From NCBI GenBank assembly GCA_051876355.1, contig JBJEHU010000033.1:1-64000 (forward strand): DNA of 64,000 nt. Direction: 5' to 3'. How positions within the stretch are numbered: position 1 is the stretch's first letter; every line of letters begins with the position of its first letter. Shown piece after piece: positions 32,465 through 43,214 of the stretch. The notes under the pieces are model-generated. The model saw only the letters and a program-made list of their open reading frames with translations, was not told the DNA's origin and searched no databases. The position numbers and the translations under genes are program-made. Source of the stretch: Olsenella_L sp051876355 (GTDB taxonomy: Bacteria > Actinomycetota > Coriobacteriia > Coriobacteriales > Atopobiaceae).

Positions 32465-35400
32465 ATGGGAATGCATATCGTGCGCACGCATGCAGAAGGC
32501 GTGCTTTCTGCCGACGTCGTATCGGCGCTTCGCGAAGCGAACGGCAAAGGGCCAGCTGTCCTGATCGTGCCCTCCTTCGAAGCGCAGATTGCAGCGCAGA
32601 AGCAGCTTGCAGACCAGCCGGATCCAGCGCTTTTCGGCGTGAGCGTGACGACGCTTCCTGCCTGGATCAAGGAGCGCTGGGAGGTGTGGGGCACAGGCGA
32701 CCAGCTCATCGAGAAGATGCACCGCACGATTGCGATGGAGCAGGTGCTGTTCGGTACCGGCAAGGATGCTGCTCCTGCCGGCATGCTGCCGCTTCTGTCG
32801 AAGCTCGCCGAGCATGCCCTTCCCTGGCTTCCCCTCAAGCCTGACATGACAGCAGATATGCTGATCGCGAAGGAGCTTGGCCTCACGGATGCAGAGACAG
32901 CTGCCATAGGGCAGGTCGGCCGCTATGCAAAGCTCATCCATGGCAGGGGATACATCGAGCCTGCCGAGGCTGCAGCCGATATCGTGCCTGCGATGGAAGA
33001 AGCAGGAGCCCGCGTCCCGGCTCTTGTCGTGAGCGGCGTGCAGAAGCTCTCCAGGAGCCAGCGCGAGCTTCTTCTGGCAGTGGCGCGTGCTTCCGATATG
33101 TGGTTCGTGGAGAGCATGCGGAATGCCGCGGCAGACAGCGGCAGGCTCATGCCGGCAGAAGAGCTGCGCGTGCTTGCAGAGGACGACGGGATGGCAATAG
33201 ACGTGCGCGAGAGCGAGACGCCCTGCACGTCTGCGCGTGCAGAGGAGCTCGAAGAGCTCAGAGGCGCCCTCTTCACGGAGGCGGCGCCTGTGCATGCGGG
33301 CGGCGCCGTGAAGCTCGCAGAGCCCGCAGGTCCGCTTGCCGAGGCAGAGCTCCTCGTGCACGAGATAGAGGCAGCAGCAGGGAAGGGCATGGCCCAGATC
33401 GTCGTCGCCGTGCCCGATACCGGGCGGGCCTGGCGCGAGCTTGCGCCGAAGCTGGCAGCCCACGGTATCGCCGTGACGTCGCGGCTCGAGCGTCCGCTCG
33501 ACGAGTGCGAGGCAGGCCGTGCCTTCATCGAATACGCCGAAGCGGTGGCAGAGCTTGCCGAGCTCGCATCTGCGTGGCCCGAGCCGGATCGGCTCGATAG
33601 CGGAAAGGTCCGTGTGCATCTCGGTGACATGAGCTGGTGGCCGCCCCGTGGTCTCACGGATTTCCTGCTCTCCGACATAAGCCACATGACGACAGAGACA
33701 GCGCAGCGCTTTGACGAGAAGTGGAGAGCGGACCGTCTGCTCTCGCCCGAAGACGTGCTCCTGACGCTCCAGAACGAGCGGATGGTCGGCGCTTCTGTGG
33801 CCCGCGCGACGCAGGAGCTCCTGAAGGGACATATCGGCACGGCGGCGCAGCGTCTGCTTGCTCTCTATCTCGAGGGGATCGAGGCGCCGGATGACAGCCT
33901 TCAGGACAGCGAAGGCAATGTCGTCATGCGTGTCGAGCGCATGGCAGATCCGCTCTCCGACCAGGAGGCGCAGGGCACCCTTGCCGGCATCCTGAACCTT
34001 GCGGGGACGCTCAAGGAGCTTGGCATCTCTGCCGATCCGAAATCGGAGCATCCGCTGCCGCTCAAGACCGTTGTGGCCTTCATGAAGCAGGCCATGGGGG
34101 AGAAGGCGCTCGTGCTCTATCCGGGCTGGGGCGGAAAGGATGCGGCCGTGCAGGTCCGCATCGCGGGTGCCTCCGAGGTGGCAGGCATGGAGCCTGCATC
34201 GGCAGATGCGGTCTTCGTCTGCGGCCAGACCTCAGTCGAGAGCGCTGTCGAGGCGGGAGACGATGTGCTGTCGGCGCTTCTCGAGCGCTGCGGCATAGAG
34301 CTGGCTCCCGATCCCATGCAGGATGCGCGCCGCCGCTTTGTCTCCGAGATTTCGGTGCCGAGGCATCTCCTCGTAATGGAGCGCACCAGATGCGATGCAG
34401 ATGCAGAGGATTCCTATCCTTCGGTCATGATGACAGAGCTTCTGGCCTCATATGGGCTCGACGATGGAGGAAAGGACGACCAGAACCGGACCTGGGACGA
34501 GCGTGCCGAGCTTGCCGGCATGCCGACAGCGCAGGCAGACGAGAGCACGGTCGAGAAGAATCTGTCCGCGGCAGGCACAGCCCCGAGGCTTGCCGCTTCG
34601 GAGCCGATCCTTCCGTCCGGTGCGATCGGCGAGGTCTCGAAGCGCTATATCCTCGTGCCGCCTCCTGGCAGGATCGACCTTCTGGATGGCCGCCCGCTCC
34701 TTTCCCCTTCGCAGATCGAGACATATCTCGAGTGCCCGCTCAAGTGGTTCAGCCTGAGGAGGCTTGGCCTCGGCGATACGGATGCAGGGCTCGGCGCCGC
34801 CGAGACCGGTACATTCGCGCACCGTGTCCTCGAAGAGGTGCATGCTGGCCTTCTGAAGGATGCGCTCGCACGCATGGGGGATGCTACCCTCGATCTCGAG
34901 CACGACCCGACAGTGCCGGTTCCCGGCTCGCGCACGGAGGAAGACGATGGGGAGCGGCTCGCCTTTGCCGAAGAGCTTCTCGGCAAGACATTCGATGAGG
35001 TATTGGACGAGCAGTTCATCCATAGCGGGAGCAAGGGGCGCCATCAGTCGTTCGTGCCGCACAACGAAGAGGATGAAGGCAAGCTCCGCGCGCTCAGGCG
35101 CGATCTTGGGACCCTTCTTTCCTATGAGGGAGGGCTCTTCAAGCATTTCGAGCCGAGACGCTTCGAGTGGTCGTTCGGCCACAGAGACGACCCGGTGGAA
35201 TATGCGGGCTGCTATCTCACGGGCACGATAGACAGGCTGGATATCGACCAGCATGGCAACGTCTGCGTCATCGACTACAAGCACAAGTCCACGAATGGCT
35301 TCGCAAAGGAATATGCCATCTTCCCGGAAAGCAAGCCTGCCGGAGGCGCTCCGTTCGTGCTGCCCCGCAGGGTGCAGTCGCTCATCTATGGGCAGTACGT

Positions 35401-35734
35401 GCGCCGCACCCATCCGGAGCTCAACGTCGTGGCTGCCGTCTATCTCTCGACGAAAGATCCCCATGCGCTCTCGGGCGCCGTCGCGCAGAATTTTGCCGAC
35501 TATGTCTTCGGCTCGCATGCGCTCAAGGGCAAGGCGGCAGAGGAGATGATCGTGCCGAGCCATGAGAGCTTCGGCACGGATGAAGAAGGAATGGATGCCC
35601 TCCTCGATGCGACGGAGGAGCTCATCAGGCAGAAAGTGAAGGAGCTCATGGCAGGAAACATCGAAGCGGCACCATGCGACAAGACGGCATGCAGCTACTG
35701 TCCGGTGCTCGGCTGCGAAAGGAGGCTTGCATGA
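32465..35734 (+). CDS. addB: AddB/RexB-type exonuclease subunit with PD-(D/E)XK nuclease
   Basis: A 1089-residue subunit of the AddAB double-strand-break resection nuclease. The N-terminal helicase-like part lacks a Walker A lysine motif (it reads AVLIVPSFEAQIAAQKQL), as in RexB. The C-terminal nuclease has LTGTIDRLDI followed by VCVIDYKHKS. A four-cysteine iron-sulfur staple is visible: one Cys in YLECPLKWFSLRRLG and three in TACSYCPVLGC at the end. Start ATG at 32465 with AAGGAG. The stop overlaps addA as ATGA. It resects DNA ends to load RecA. Confidence 0.88.
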   Translation: MGMHIVRTHAEGVLSADVVSALREANGKGPAVLIVPSFEAQIAAQKQLADQPDPALFGVSVTTLPAWIKERWEVWGTGDQLIEKMHRTIAMEQVLFGTGKDAAPAGMLPLLSKLAEHALPWLPLKPDMTADMLIAKELGLTDAETAAIGQVGRYAKLIHGRGYIEPAEAAADIVPAMEEAGARVPALVVSGVQKLSRSQRELLLAVARASDMWFVESMRNAAADSGRLMPAEELRVLAEDDGMAIDVRESETPCTSARAEELEELRGALFTEAAPVHAGGAVKLAEPAGPLAEAELLVHEIEAAAGKGMAQIVVAVPDTGRAWRELAPKLAAHGIAVTSRLERPLDECEAGRAFIEYAEAVAELAELASAWPEPDRLDSGKVRVHLGDMSWWPPRGLTDFLLSDISHMTTETAQRFDEKWRADRLLSPEDVLLTLQNERMVGASVARATQELLKGHIGTAAQRLLALYLEGIEAPDDSLQDSEGNVVMRVERMADPLSDQEAQGTLAGILNLAGTLKELGISADPKSEHPLPLKTVVAFMKQAMGEKALVLYPGWGGKDAAVQVRIAGASEVAGMEPASADAVFVCGQTSVESAVEAGDDVLSALLERCGIELAPDPMQDARRRFVSEISVPRHLLVMERTRCDADAEDSYPSVMMTELLASYGLDDGGKDDQNRTWDERAELAGMPTAQADESTVEKNLSAAGTAPRLAASEPILPSGAIGEVSKRYILVPPPGRIDLLDGRPLLSPSQIETYLECPLKWFSLRRLGLGDTDAGLGAAETGTFAHRVLEEVHAGLLKDALARMGDATLDLEHDPTVPVPGSRTEEDDGERLAFAEELLGKTFDEVLDEQFIHSGSKGRHQSFVPHNEEDEGKLRALRRDLGTLLSYEGGLFKHFEPRRFEWSFGHRDDPVEYAGCYLTGTIDRLDIDQHGNVCVIDYKHKSTNGFAKEYAIFPESKPAGGAPFVLPRRVQSLIYGQYVRRTHPELNVVAAVYLSTKDPHALSGAVAQNFADYVFGSHALKGKAAEEMIVPSHESFGTDEEGMDALLDATEELIRQKVKELMAGNIEAAPCDKTACSYCPVLGCERRLA

Positions 35735-38700
35735 AGCCGCAGGTCGATATCTCGGGCCTGAGCCCGAAGCAGCAGAAAATCGCCACGACGCTCGATGAGC
35801 CGCTCTTCGTCGAGGCAGGTGCAGGCTCCGGCAAGACATTCACGCTGACGCAGCGCATTGCCTGGGCGCTCGCTCCCGGTTCGGGAGAAGACGGCAAACC
35901 GTTCCTCGACGACCTCTCCCGGGCCCTTGTCATCACGTTCACGAATGTGGCGGCACGCGAGATCAAGGAGCGCGTGCGCGCGACGCTCAGGAAGTCCGGC
36001 ATGATGGAGCATGCACTCGAGGTCGACTCTGCCTGGATCAGCACGATCCACGGCATGTGCAAGCGCATCCTTGTCCGCCATGCCTTGGACCTCGGCATCG
36101 ACCCTGCCTTCACGGTCGCTTCCGGCAACGAGACGGACCAGTACCTCCATGAGGCGCTCATCGAGGTTGCAGGAGAGGCAAGAAAGCGCGAAGGGGAGGA
36201 TCCGGCGCTCAAGGCGCTCTTCGACGAATATGGCTTCGGCGAGCGCATGGACTCGGGAAAATTCACGGGCGTGCAGGGGCTGCTGCTCGATATACGCGAC
36301 GCTGCGATTGCGGCGCCGGGCGGCTTCGACGATCTCTGGGTGCCCGAAGCAGCCGATATCGCCGAAGCGATGGGCGATTTCTATAATGCCTACGGTTCGC
36401 TCGATGTGAAGGAAGACCTCTCGGAGGGAAGCTTCAAGAAGGTCATGCGTACGCTCGGACGTCTCGAGGAATTCAACAGCATGGCACCGGGCGAGCGGAC
36501 GCCCGAGCGGGCGCTCGAGACGCTCTCGCAGGTCGAGTGGCCGGGCTCGTCTCCGAAATACCGGGACAAGCTCGTGTGTGCGCGCGACGAGATGCACCGC
36601 GTCCAGGCAGAGATCGCCCTTGCCAGGACGCGGGGCATGGCCGAGACGCTCCTGGAGCTTGCCCGGAAGGTGGACGAGCGCTACTTCGAGAAGAAGAAGG
36701 AGCATGCGCTCTTCGACAACGACGATCTGGTGACGCTGGCGCTCAGGGCGCTCCAGGAGAACGACGAAGTGCGCAAGGCTTATGCGGGCCACTTCCGCCT
36801 TGTGATGGTCGACGAGTTCCAGGATACGGACAAGAAGCAGCTTGCCCTCATCAAACTCCTGTCGGGCGAAGGCGCCCGCCATCTTGCCACGGTCGGCGAC
36901 TCCCAGCAGTCCATCTACCGCTTCCGTGGCGCCGATGTCACGGTCTTCCACGAGAGGGGAGAAGAGCTTCCTGAAACGGAGAAAGTGCAGCTTGCGACGA
37001 ACTACCGCAGCCACAAGGACATCCTCTCGTTCGTGGATGCGGTCTGCGGAGGCGATCGGGGCATCCTCGAGCACTTCATGCATCTCGACCCGGCCGAGAA
37101 GCACAAGGGCACCTACGAGACGCCGGACATCCCGCGCATCGATATTGAGATCTCGGCAGGCACCTTCCGCACCAAGAAGATGCAGTCTGCTGTAGGTGCC
37201 GCCATGATCGCGAAGAGGTTCCGGGCCATGGCTGATGCCGGCGCAAATCCGGGCGACATGGTGCTTCTCCTCAGGAACATGACAAACGCGGAATTCTATA
37301 TCGACGCAATCAGGAAGGAAGGGCTCTCCTGCGTCGTGAGCGGAGGCTCTGGCTTCACGAAGACGGTCGAGGCCGAGACGATGCAGGCGCTCCTGCATTT
37401 CCTGGCAAATGACCGCGATACGGAAAGCGGGCTCTTCCCACTTCTGTCCTCCGATGTCTTCGGCATACCTGCCGACGATTTCGTGCAGCTCGCGACGACG
37501 ACGCAGCCAAAATCCGACCTGCCGACAAAGCGCTCGATCGAAGCGGGGCTGGCCACGATGCAGTTCCGGCCTGACTATGAGCCATCGGTGCGTCTCGTCC
37601 GTGCCCACGATGTCCTCGTCCGGGCCCGCCAGATTGCACGCCGCAAGAACATCGCCGATGCCTGCGCCTACGTCGTGAAGGAATCCGGCTGGCTCTCGCG
37701 CCTCGTGCGCGGAGGCGCCCAGGGAAAGGCGGCAGCGGCGAACGTGCTGGCAGCCATCCGCTATGTGAGGGGGCTTTCCCAGGATCTTTCGCTCGGCTCG
37801 TCGCGCACGGCCTTCGAATTCGACCGGTGGCTCCAGGTCGCAAAGATTGCGCCTGCCGCGCTCTCGGGAGGAGAGCAGGGTGCCGTGAGGATCATGACCA
37901 TCCACTCCTCGAAGGGCGCCGAGTTCAAGATCGTCGCCGTCGCGGAGTGCTGGGGCGACTCCCAGGGCGAGCCGTTCTGCTCGGGCGATACGAAAGATGG
38001 CAGGCGTGCCGTCATAGTCCCGCCGAAGGGCTTCTCCCACGCGATACCCGAAGACGTGCCGGAGCATCCGAAGACGCTTGCCGAATGGTACGAGCGCCTG
38101 AAATACGACAATGCCGAGGCAGACTACAAGGAATCGACCCGCCTGCTCTATGTGGCGCTCACCCGCGCGAAGGAAGCCATCATCCTGGGGCTCAATCCGA
38201 TCCAGAAGAAGAAGGAGCTCGGAACGAGGCTTGCTGCCGGCGTCGTCGGCGCGCTCTTCGATGGCACGGTGCCGGACCCCGGCACGCACCGGATGGACTA
38301 TGGCGGAACAGAGCCGGCGCTCGTGCATGTGGCCAGGATATCCGAGACCGAAGAGGCAGGCCAGAAGGTCAAGACGCTCGATGCCGGAGGAATCCTGGGG
38401 GATATCGAAGGCGTGCTGCCGAGCGAGCCTTCGAACCTCTTTGCCACGGATGGGCCTGACGATGCCACGTTCGACCTCTTCGAGGAGGAAGAGGATGCGC
38501 TCTGCGCGACGACGTATATGCGGGCTTCGCGCGAGGGGATCTTCTCGTACTCTTCTGCGCATGGAAAGATGGCAGAGATGGCCGAGGTGCCGGACTTCGA
38601 AGGGGAGGGACGTCCCAAGCGGGGCGGCCATGTGCTGCCGACCCGTGCCGAGCGCGATGCGATGGAGGAAGGAGCGCCTGTCGTCGCCGATGCGGACAAG

Positions 38701-39225
38701 GCGACGAATCTCGGCTCTGCCTTCCATCTCCTGGCGCAGGGCATGATCGAGACGGGAAAGCCTGCAGACGCAAAACAGATAGAGGCCCAGGAGCGTGCCT
38801 GGAGGCTTGGCCCCAGAGGCTGCACGCGCCTCGAGGAGGCGCTATCCCGCTGGAGCGGCTCGTCTGCGAGGAAAGAGGCGCTTGCGCACGGGCATGTGCA
38901 GGCAGAAGTGCCGTTCTTTGCGCGTACGCACAAAGAGGAGCTCGGCGAGTATGCAGAAGGCGCCTTCGACCTCCTTGCCTGGGACAGCAGGGATGAGGCC
39001 TATCTTGTCGATTACAAGACGGGCGATGTAGGCCTTTCTGCCGAAGAGATCTTCCAGCGCCACTTCCTGCAGGCAGACCTCTATGCCCGCATCCTTATGG
39101 ACGAGGGCTTTGCGAAGGTCTCCTGCCATTTCGTCTGTGTGGAGCTCGAGGATGCAGACCATCCCGGCGAGCCCTTCGTCGTCACGTACGACTATGATGC
39201 AGAGCACGCACCCACGCTCTGGTAG
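35731..39225 (+). CDS. addA: ATP-dependent helicase/nuclease subunit A
   Basis: A 1164-residue UvrD-family helicase-nuclease. Motifs in order are Walker A EAGAGSGKTFTL, TFTNVAAREI, Walker B VMVDEFQDTDKKQ, QSIYRFRGAD, NYRSHKDIL, MTIHSSKGAEFKIV, VALTRAKE, and the C-terminal PD-(D/E)XK nuclease GAFDLLAW...YLVDYKTGD. It unwinds and cuts the 3' strand in partnership with AddB. AAAGGAGG lies 6 bases before the ATG. An inverted repeat after the gene may mark its end. Confidence 0.92.
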   Translation: MKPQVDISGLSPKQQKIATTLDEPLFVEAGAGSGKTFTLTQRIAWALAPGSGEDGKPFLDDLSRALVITFTNVAAREIKERVRATLRKSGMMEHALEVDSAWISTIHGMCKRILVRHALDLGIDPAFTVASGNETDQYLHEALIEVAGEARKREGEDPALKALFDEYGFGERMDSGKFTGVQGLLLDIRDAAIAAPGGFDDLWVPEAADIAEAMGDFYNAYGSLDVKEDLSEGSFKKVMRTLGRLEEFNSMAPGERTPERALETLSQVEWPGSSPKYRDKLVCARDEMHRVQAEIALARTRGMAETLLELARKVDERYFEKKKEHALFDNDDLVTLALRALQENDEVRKAYAGHFRLVMVDEFQDTDKKQLALIKLLSGEGARHLATVGDSQQSIYRFRGADVTVFHERGEELPETEKVQLATNYRSHKDILSFVDAVCGGDRGILEHFMHLDPAEKHKGTYETPDIPRIDIEISAGTFRTKKMQSAVGAAMIAKRFRAMADAGANPGDMVLLLRNMTNAEFYIDAIRKEGLSCVVSGGSGFTKTVEAETMQALLHFLANDRDTESGLFPLLSSDVFGIPADDFVQLATTTQPKSDLPTKRSIEAGLATMQFRPDYEPSVRLVRAHDVLVRARQIARRKNIADACAYVVKESGWLSRLVRGGAQGKAAAANVLAAIRYVRGLSQDLSLGSSRTAFEFDRWLQVAKIAPAALSGGEQGAVRIMTIHSSKGAEFKIVAVAECWGDSQGEPFCSGDTKDGRRAVIVPPKGFSHAIPEDVPEHPKTLAEWYERLKYDNAEADYKESTRLLYVALTRAKEAIILGLNPIQKKKELGTRLAAGVVGALFDGTVPDPGTHRMDYGGTEPALVHVARISETEEAGQKVKTLDAGGILGDIEGVLPSEPSNLFATDGPDDATFDLFEEEEDALCATTYMRASREGIFSYSSAHGKMAEMAEVPDFEGEGRPKRGGHVLPTRAERDAMEEGAPVVADADKATNLGSAFHLLAQGMIETGKPADAKQIEAQERAWRLGPRGCTRLEEALSRWSGSSARKEALAHGHVQAEVPFFARTHKEELGEYAEGAFDLLAWDSRDEAYLVDYKTGDVGLSAEEIFQRHFLQADLYARILMDEGFAKVSCHFVCVELEDADHPGEPFVVTYDYDAEHAPTLW

Positions 39226-39246
39226 TACAGATGTTCCAGACGATTC

Positions 39247-39255
39247 TGCTATGCT
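39247..39255 (+). promoter_or_regulatory. putative extended -10 of dnaE
   Basis: TGCTATGCT fits TGnTAnnnT, 48 bases before the dnaE start; no good -35. Confidence 0.4.
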
Positions 39256-39281
39256 GGAGGGCAGGCATACTGCCTTCCAGC
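39253..39281 (+). promoter_or_regulatory. stem-loop between addA and dnaE
   Basis: GCTGGAGGGCAG and CTGCCTTCCAGC pair over 12 bp (one G-U) with a GCATA loop. It has no T-run, so it is either the end of the addAB transcript or a dnaE leader structure. Confidence 0.5.
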
Positions 39282-39302
39282 ACATCCTTTGAGGAGAGAT
39301 AG

Positions 39303-42300
39303 ATGGCGTTCGTACATCTTCATAACCACTCGGACTTCTCGCTGCTCGATGGAGCGACGCGCATACCGGCCATGGTGAAGAGGGCAGTGGACCTCGATAT
39401 GCCGGCTGTCGCGCTCACGGACCATGGCTACATGTTCGGCATCCCGAACCTCGACCTCGAGTGCCGCTCCTACAACGACAAGCAGGAGAACATGAAGCAG
39501 TGGCGCCACGATGTGGAGTGCTTCAAGAAGGGATGGGACCTCGAGGAGCCCCAGAACGCCTCGCCTGATGTGGACTACTTCGGCGACGTGCATGCCCAGT
39601 GGGCCTCCGATGTCGCTGCCTGGGAAGGCTCCGACCACGACCTGGCGGCTGTCGAGGCGAACAGGCCCCGGCTCAAGATCAAGCCGATCTTCGGCTGCGA
39701 GGCCTACTTCATCACGGATGACTGCATCCCGCGCGGCACGAAGCAGCGCCGCTACCACCTGATCCTGCTCGCGAAGAACGAGACGGGCTATGTCAACCTC
39801 ATCAAGTGCATGTCGAAGGCGGCAGGCCACGAGATGATGTACTACAAGCCGAGGACGACGCTCGGGATGCTCGAGGAGTACCACGAGGGCCTCATCTGCC
39901 AGAGCGCCTGTGTGCAGGGCATCATCCAGCAGAGGATCCTCGACGGCGAGTTCGAGGATGCCATCCATTGGGCCAAGGAGTTCAAGCGCGTCTTCGGGGA
40001 CGACTTCTACATGGAGATCCAGGACCATGGCCTGAAGTTCAGGAATGGCTGGGATGACCGCAAGCTCGACGAGCGTCTCGTGAAGATCGCCCACGAGCTC
40101 GGCATCAAGGTCGTCTGCACGAACGACTTCCACTACCTGACCCGCGCAGATGCCAAGACCCAGGACCTCCTGTCCTGCATCGGCAAGAACACGACCGTGA
40201 ACGACACGACGCGCATGCGCATGGAGGGCACGGAGTTCTATATGAAGACCGAGGAGGAGATGCGCGAGCTCTTCTCCTGGTGCCCTGAAGCCTGCGACAC
40301 GACGCTCGAGATTGCCGACAAGTGCAACTTCGAGCTCGACTGGAACTCGATGTACCTGCCGGAGTTCCCAGGACTGAAGCCGGGAGAGACGGCAGAGGAG
40401 CGCTTCCGTGCCGAATGCGAGAAGGGCCTTGCCCGCCGCTATGGACCGGACTGGAAGAACGTGACGATCAACGGCATCAATGTCGAGGACCGCTACGAGC
40501 ACGAGGCCGGCATCATCATCGGCAAGGGATTCGCGAACTACTTCCTGATCGTCCAGGACTACGTCCAGTGGGCAAAGGACAACGGCATCGGCGTCGGCCC
40601 GGGCCGTGGCTCTGCTGCTGGCGCTATCGTCGCCTATGCCATGAACATCACGAACTTCGATCCGCTCGAGAACGGCCTCATGTTCGAGAGGTTCCTGTCC
40701 CCGCAGCGTACCGAGATGCCCGATATCGATATGGACTTCGACGATGAGCACCTCCAGGACGTCCTGCAGCACGTGCGCGACGTCTACGGCGAGGACCGCG
40801 TCTGCAAGGTCATCACCTACTCGCAGATCAAGGCGAAGCAGGCCATCAACGACGCGAACCGCGTGCTGGGATTCCCGGTCTTCATGGGCCAGAAGCTCTC
40901 GAAGATGCTCTCGAACGATCCGAAGCTCACGCTCGCGAATGCCCTGCACAAGAACGAGGCGAAGCCTGACCAGTACTCTCCCGACTTCGAGGAGATCTAC
41001 AACAAGGATCCTGATGCAAAGAGCATCATCGACGCTGCCATGTCCATCGAGGGCTACATGCGCGGTGAGGGCGTCCATGCCTGCGCTACGCTGATCGCGC
41101 CGACGCCTGTCACGGACCATGTCCCGACGAAGCTCGATACGAAGGGCAACGTCACGATCACGCAGTACGAGGGACACTCGGTCGCGGACATGGGCCTCCT
41201 CAAGATGGACTTTTTGGGTCTCCGTACCCTGACGGTCATCAACAAGGCGCTTGCGAACATCCGCAGAAGCTATCCAAACAAGGAAGACATCGACAAGATG
41301 CCCGACACCGTCAAGAAGACGATCAAGCCGGGGGCAGATTGCGTCGATATCGACGTGGACAAGATCGACTTCTCCGATCCTGCTATCTACAAGCTCATGG
41401 GAGATGGCCGCACGGCCGGCGTCTTCCAGGTCGAGTCTGCCGGCATGACCGCAACGATCAAGAACATGCAGCCGCGCGAGTACAAGCAGATCGTCGCTCT
41501 CATCGCCCTCTACCGCCCGGGCCCGCTCGGCGCCGGCATGGTCACGAGCTACATCAACCGCATGAACGGCAAGGAGCCGGTCGTCTTCTATGATGACCGC
41601 CTCTCCGACATCCTGGACGAGACCTACGGCACGATGGTCTACCAGGAGCAGGTCATGCAGATCTCGATGAAGATGTGCGGCTTTACGCCAGGCGAGTCCG
41701 ACTCCCGCATCAGGAAGCCTGTGGCCAAGAAGAAGATCAAGATGCTCACAAGCCAGATCTTCCACTGGGAAGGCAATGGCGCGGACGAGACGATCTACGA
41801 CCACTGGATGAACGGCGCCGTCGCGAACGGCTACAAGAAGGAGACGGCCCAGCGCATCTGGGACGATGTCCTCGAGTTCGCTTCCTACGCCTTCAACAAG
41901 AGCCACTCTGCCGGCTATGCCATCCTCGTCATGCAGACGGCCTGGCTCAAGGCCCACTTCCCGCGCGAGTACATGGCATCGGTGCTCACGTCCTACATGG
42001 GCAAGACGGACAAGATCGTCCACTACGTGAACTCCTGCAGGCACGAGGGCATCAAGATCCTGCCGCCTGACATCAACGAGTCCGGCCGCGACTTCACGGC
42101 TACGCATGAGGGCATCCGCTTCGGCTTTGCCGGCATCCGCGGCGTCGGCGAGTCCGTCGGCGAGGCGATCATGGCAGAGCGCGAGAAGGGCGGCCCCTTC
42201 AAGACGCTCCATGACTTCGTGGACCGCGTCGACTCCTCGCAGGCGAACCGCCGTGTCGTCGAGGCACTGATCAAGAGCGGCGCCTTCGATTCGACGGGCT

Positions 42301-43202
42301 ACACGAGGCGCCAGCTCATGCACTTCGTGGACAAGAACAATCCCTTGAACATCATCGACTCTGCGGCAAAGCGCCAGAGGGACCGCGCTGCTGGCCAGTC
42401 CTCGTTCTTCGACATGTTCTCCGAGGTCCAGGGCTCCGGCTTCGAGGACGAAGTGCCGGCGCCAGATGGCATCGAATGGGACCGCCGCACGAAGCTTGCC
42501 CAGGAATACGAAGTCCTCGGCATCTACGTCTCGGACCACCCGCTGCGCCCGTACGAGTATGCGCTCTCGAAGGCACGCGACTACAAGATCTCCGATCTCG
42601 AGGTATCGGAGGAGGTCACGAACAGCTATACCGGCGCCACGTCGACGCGCTATCTCGTCGAGGAAGGCAAGTCGATCCGCCTTGCCGGCATGGTGACAGG
42701 CGTGCAGAAGAAGACGACGAAGACCGGCAAGTCCATGGCAATCGTGACGCTCGCCGACATGGAGGCAGAGACCACGATCGTCATCTTCCCGAAGCTCTTC
42801 GAGGAGTGCCAGGAGGCGCTCAGGGGAGAGGTCGACGAGGAGACGGGCGAGACTGTCGGCGATGTCTTCATCCAGGTGCGCGGCAAGCTCGAACGCTCCG
42901 ACAGAGGAGACCAGATCATCGCGCAGACCGTCGAGCCGCTGATCCTGAACGACCAGACGAACCGTCCGAAGGTGCTCGAGGTGAACCTGCCGAACACGAT
43001 GCTCTCGCGCGGCCACATGGAGACGCTCGATTCCATGCTCGTCCGCTATCCGGGCCTCGACAACGTCGAGCTCCGGGTCGAGGCAGCGACAGGCGACATG
43101 ATGTGCTTCGAGCTTCCCCGCAAGGTCGATGCACACAACATGGTGCTTCTGGCGGAAGTCTCAGATTTTCTTGGACATGACGGAAAAGTGATAGTAGCTT
43201 AG
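39303..43202 (+). CDS. dnaE: DNA polymerase III subunit alpha
   Basis: A 1299-residue replicative polymerase, longer than the usual 1150-1180. The PHP domain starts FVHLHNHSDFSLLDGATRI and is interrupted by an insertion of about 70 residues (roughly 52-122) before IKPIFGCEAYF. The catalytic aspartates are in MPDIDMDFDDEH, with GVGPGRGSAAG upstream. The palm-finger motif that normally reads ADLLRRAMGKKK is SDSRIRKPVAKKKIK here. The C-terminal OB-fold and tau-binding region are present. GAGGAGAG precedes the ATG. Not PolC, since there is no exonuclease insertion. Confidence 0.95.
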   Translation: MAFVHLHNHSDFSLLDGATRIPAMVKRAVDLDMPAVALTDHGYMFGIPNLDLECRSYNDKQENMKQWRHDVECFKKGWDLEEPQNASPDVDYFGDVHAQWASDVAAWEGSDHDLAAVEANRPRLKIKPIFGCEAYFITDDCIPRGTKQRRYHLILLAKNETGYVNLIKCMSKAAGHEMMYYKPRTTLGMLEEYHEGLICQSACVQGIIQQRILDGEFEDAIHWAKEFKRVFGDDFYMEIQDHGLKFRNGWDDRKLDERLVKIAHELGIKVVCTNDFHYLTRADAKTQDLLSCIGKNTTVNDTTRMRMEGTEFYMKTEEEMRELFSWCPEACDTTLEIADKCNFELDWNSMYLPEFPGLKPGETAEERFRAECEKGLARRYGPDWKNVTINGINVEDRYEHEAGIIIGKGFANYFLIVQDYVQWAKDNGIGVGPGRGSAAGAIVAYAMNITNFDPLENGLMFERFLSPQRTEMPDIDMDFDDEHLQDVLQHVRDVYGEDRVCKVITYSQIKAKQAINDANRVLGFPVFMGQKLSKMLSNDPKLTLANALHKNEAKPDQYSPDFEEIYNKDPDAKSIIDAAMSIEGYMRGEGVHACATLIAPTPVTDHVPTKLDTKGNVTITQYEGHSVADMGLLKMDFLGLRTLTVINKALANIRRSYPNKEDIDKMPDTVKKTIKPGADCVDIDVDKIDFSDPAIYKLMGDGRTAGVFQVESAGMTATIKNMQPREYKQIVALIALYRPGPLGAGMVTSYINRMNGKEPVVFYDDRLSDILDETYGTMVYQEQVMQISMKMCGFTPGESDSRIRKPVAKKKIKMLTSQIFHWEGNGADETIYDHWMNGAVANGYKKETAQRIWDDVLEFASYAFNKSHSAGYAILVMQTAWLKAHFPREYMASVLTSYMGKTDKIVHYVNSCRHEGIKILPPDINESGRDFTATHEGIRFGFAGIRGVGESVGEAIMAEREKGGPFKTLHDFVDRVDSSQANRRVVEALIKSGAFDSTGYTRRQLMHFVDKNNPLNIIDSAAKRQRDRAAGQSSFFDMFSEVQGSGFEDEVPAPDGIEWDRRTKLAQEYEVLGIYVSDHPLRPYEYALSKARDYKISDLEVSEEVTNSYTGATSTRYLVEEGKSIRLAGMVTGVQKKTTKTGKSMAIVTLADMEAETTIVIFPKLFEECQEALRGEVDEETGETVGDVFIQVRGKLERSDRGDQIIAQTVEPLILNDQTNRPKVLEVNLPNTMLSRGHMETLDSMLVRYPGLDNVELRVEAATGDMMCFELPRKVDAHNMVLLAEVSDFLGHDGKVIVA

Positions 43203-43214
43203 TAGCAAATAGTA

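Noticed and set aside
39249..43136. 1295-codon minus-strand frame opposite dnaE
   Set aside because: Mirror frame of a GC-rich gene; low-complexity, no domain, and dnaE is unmistakable on the other strand.
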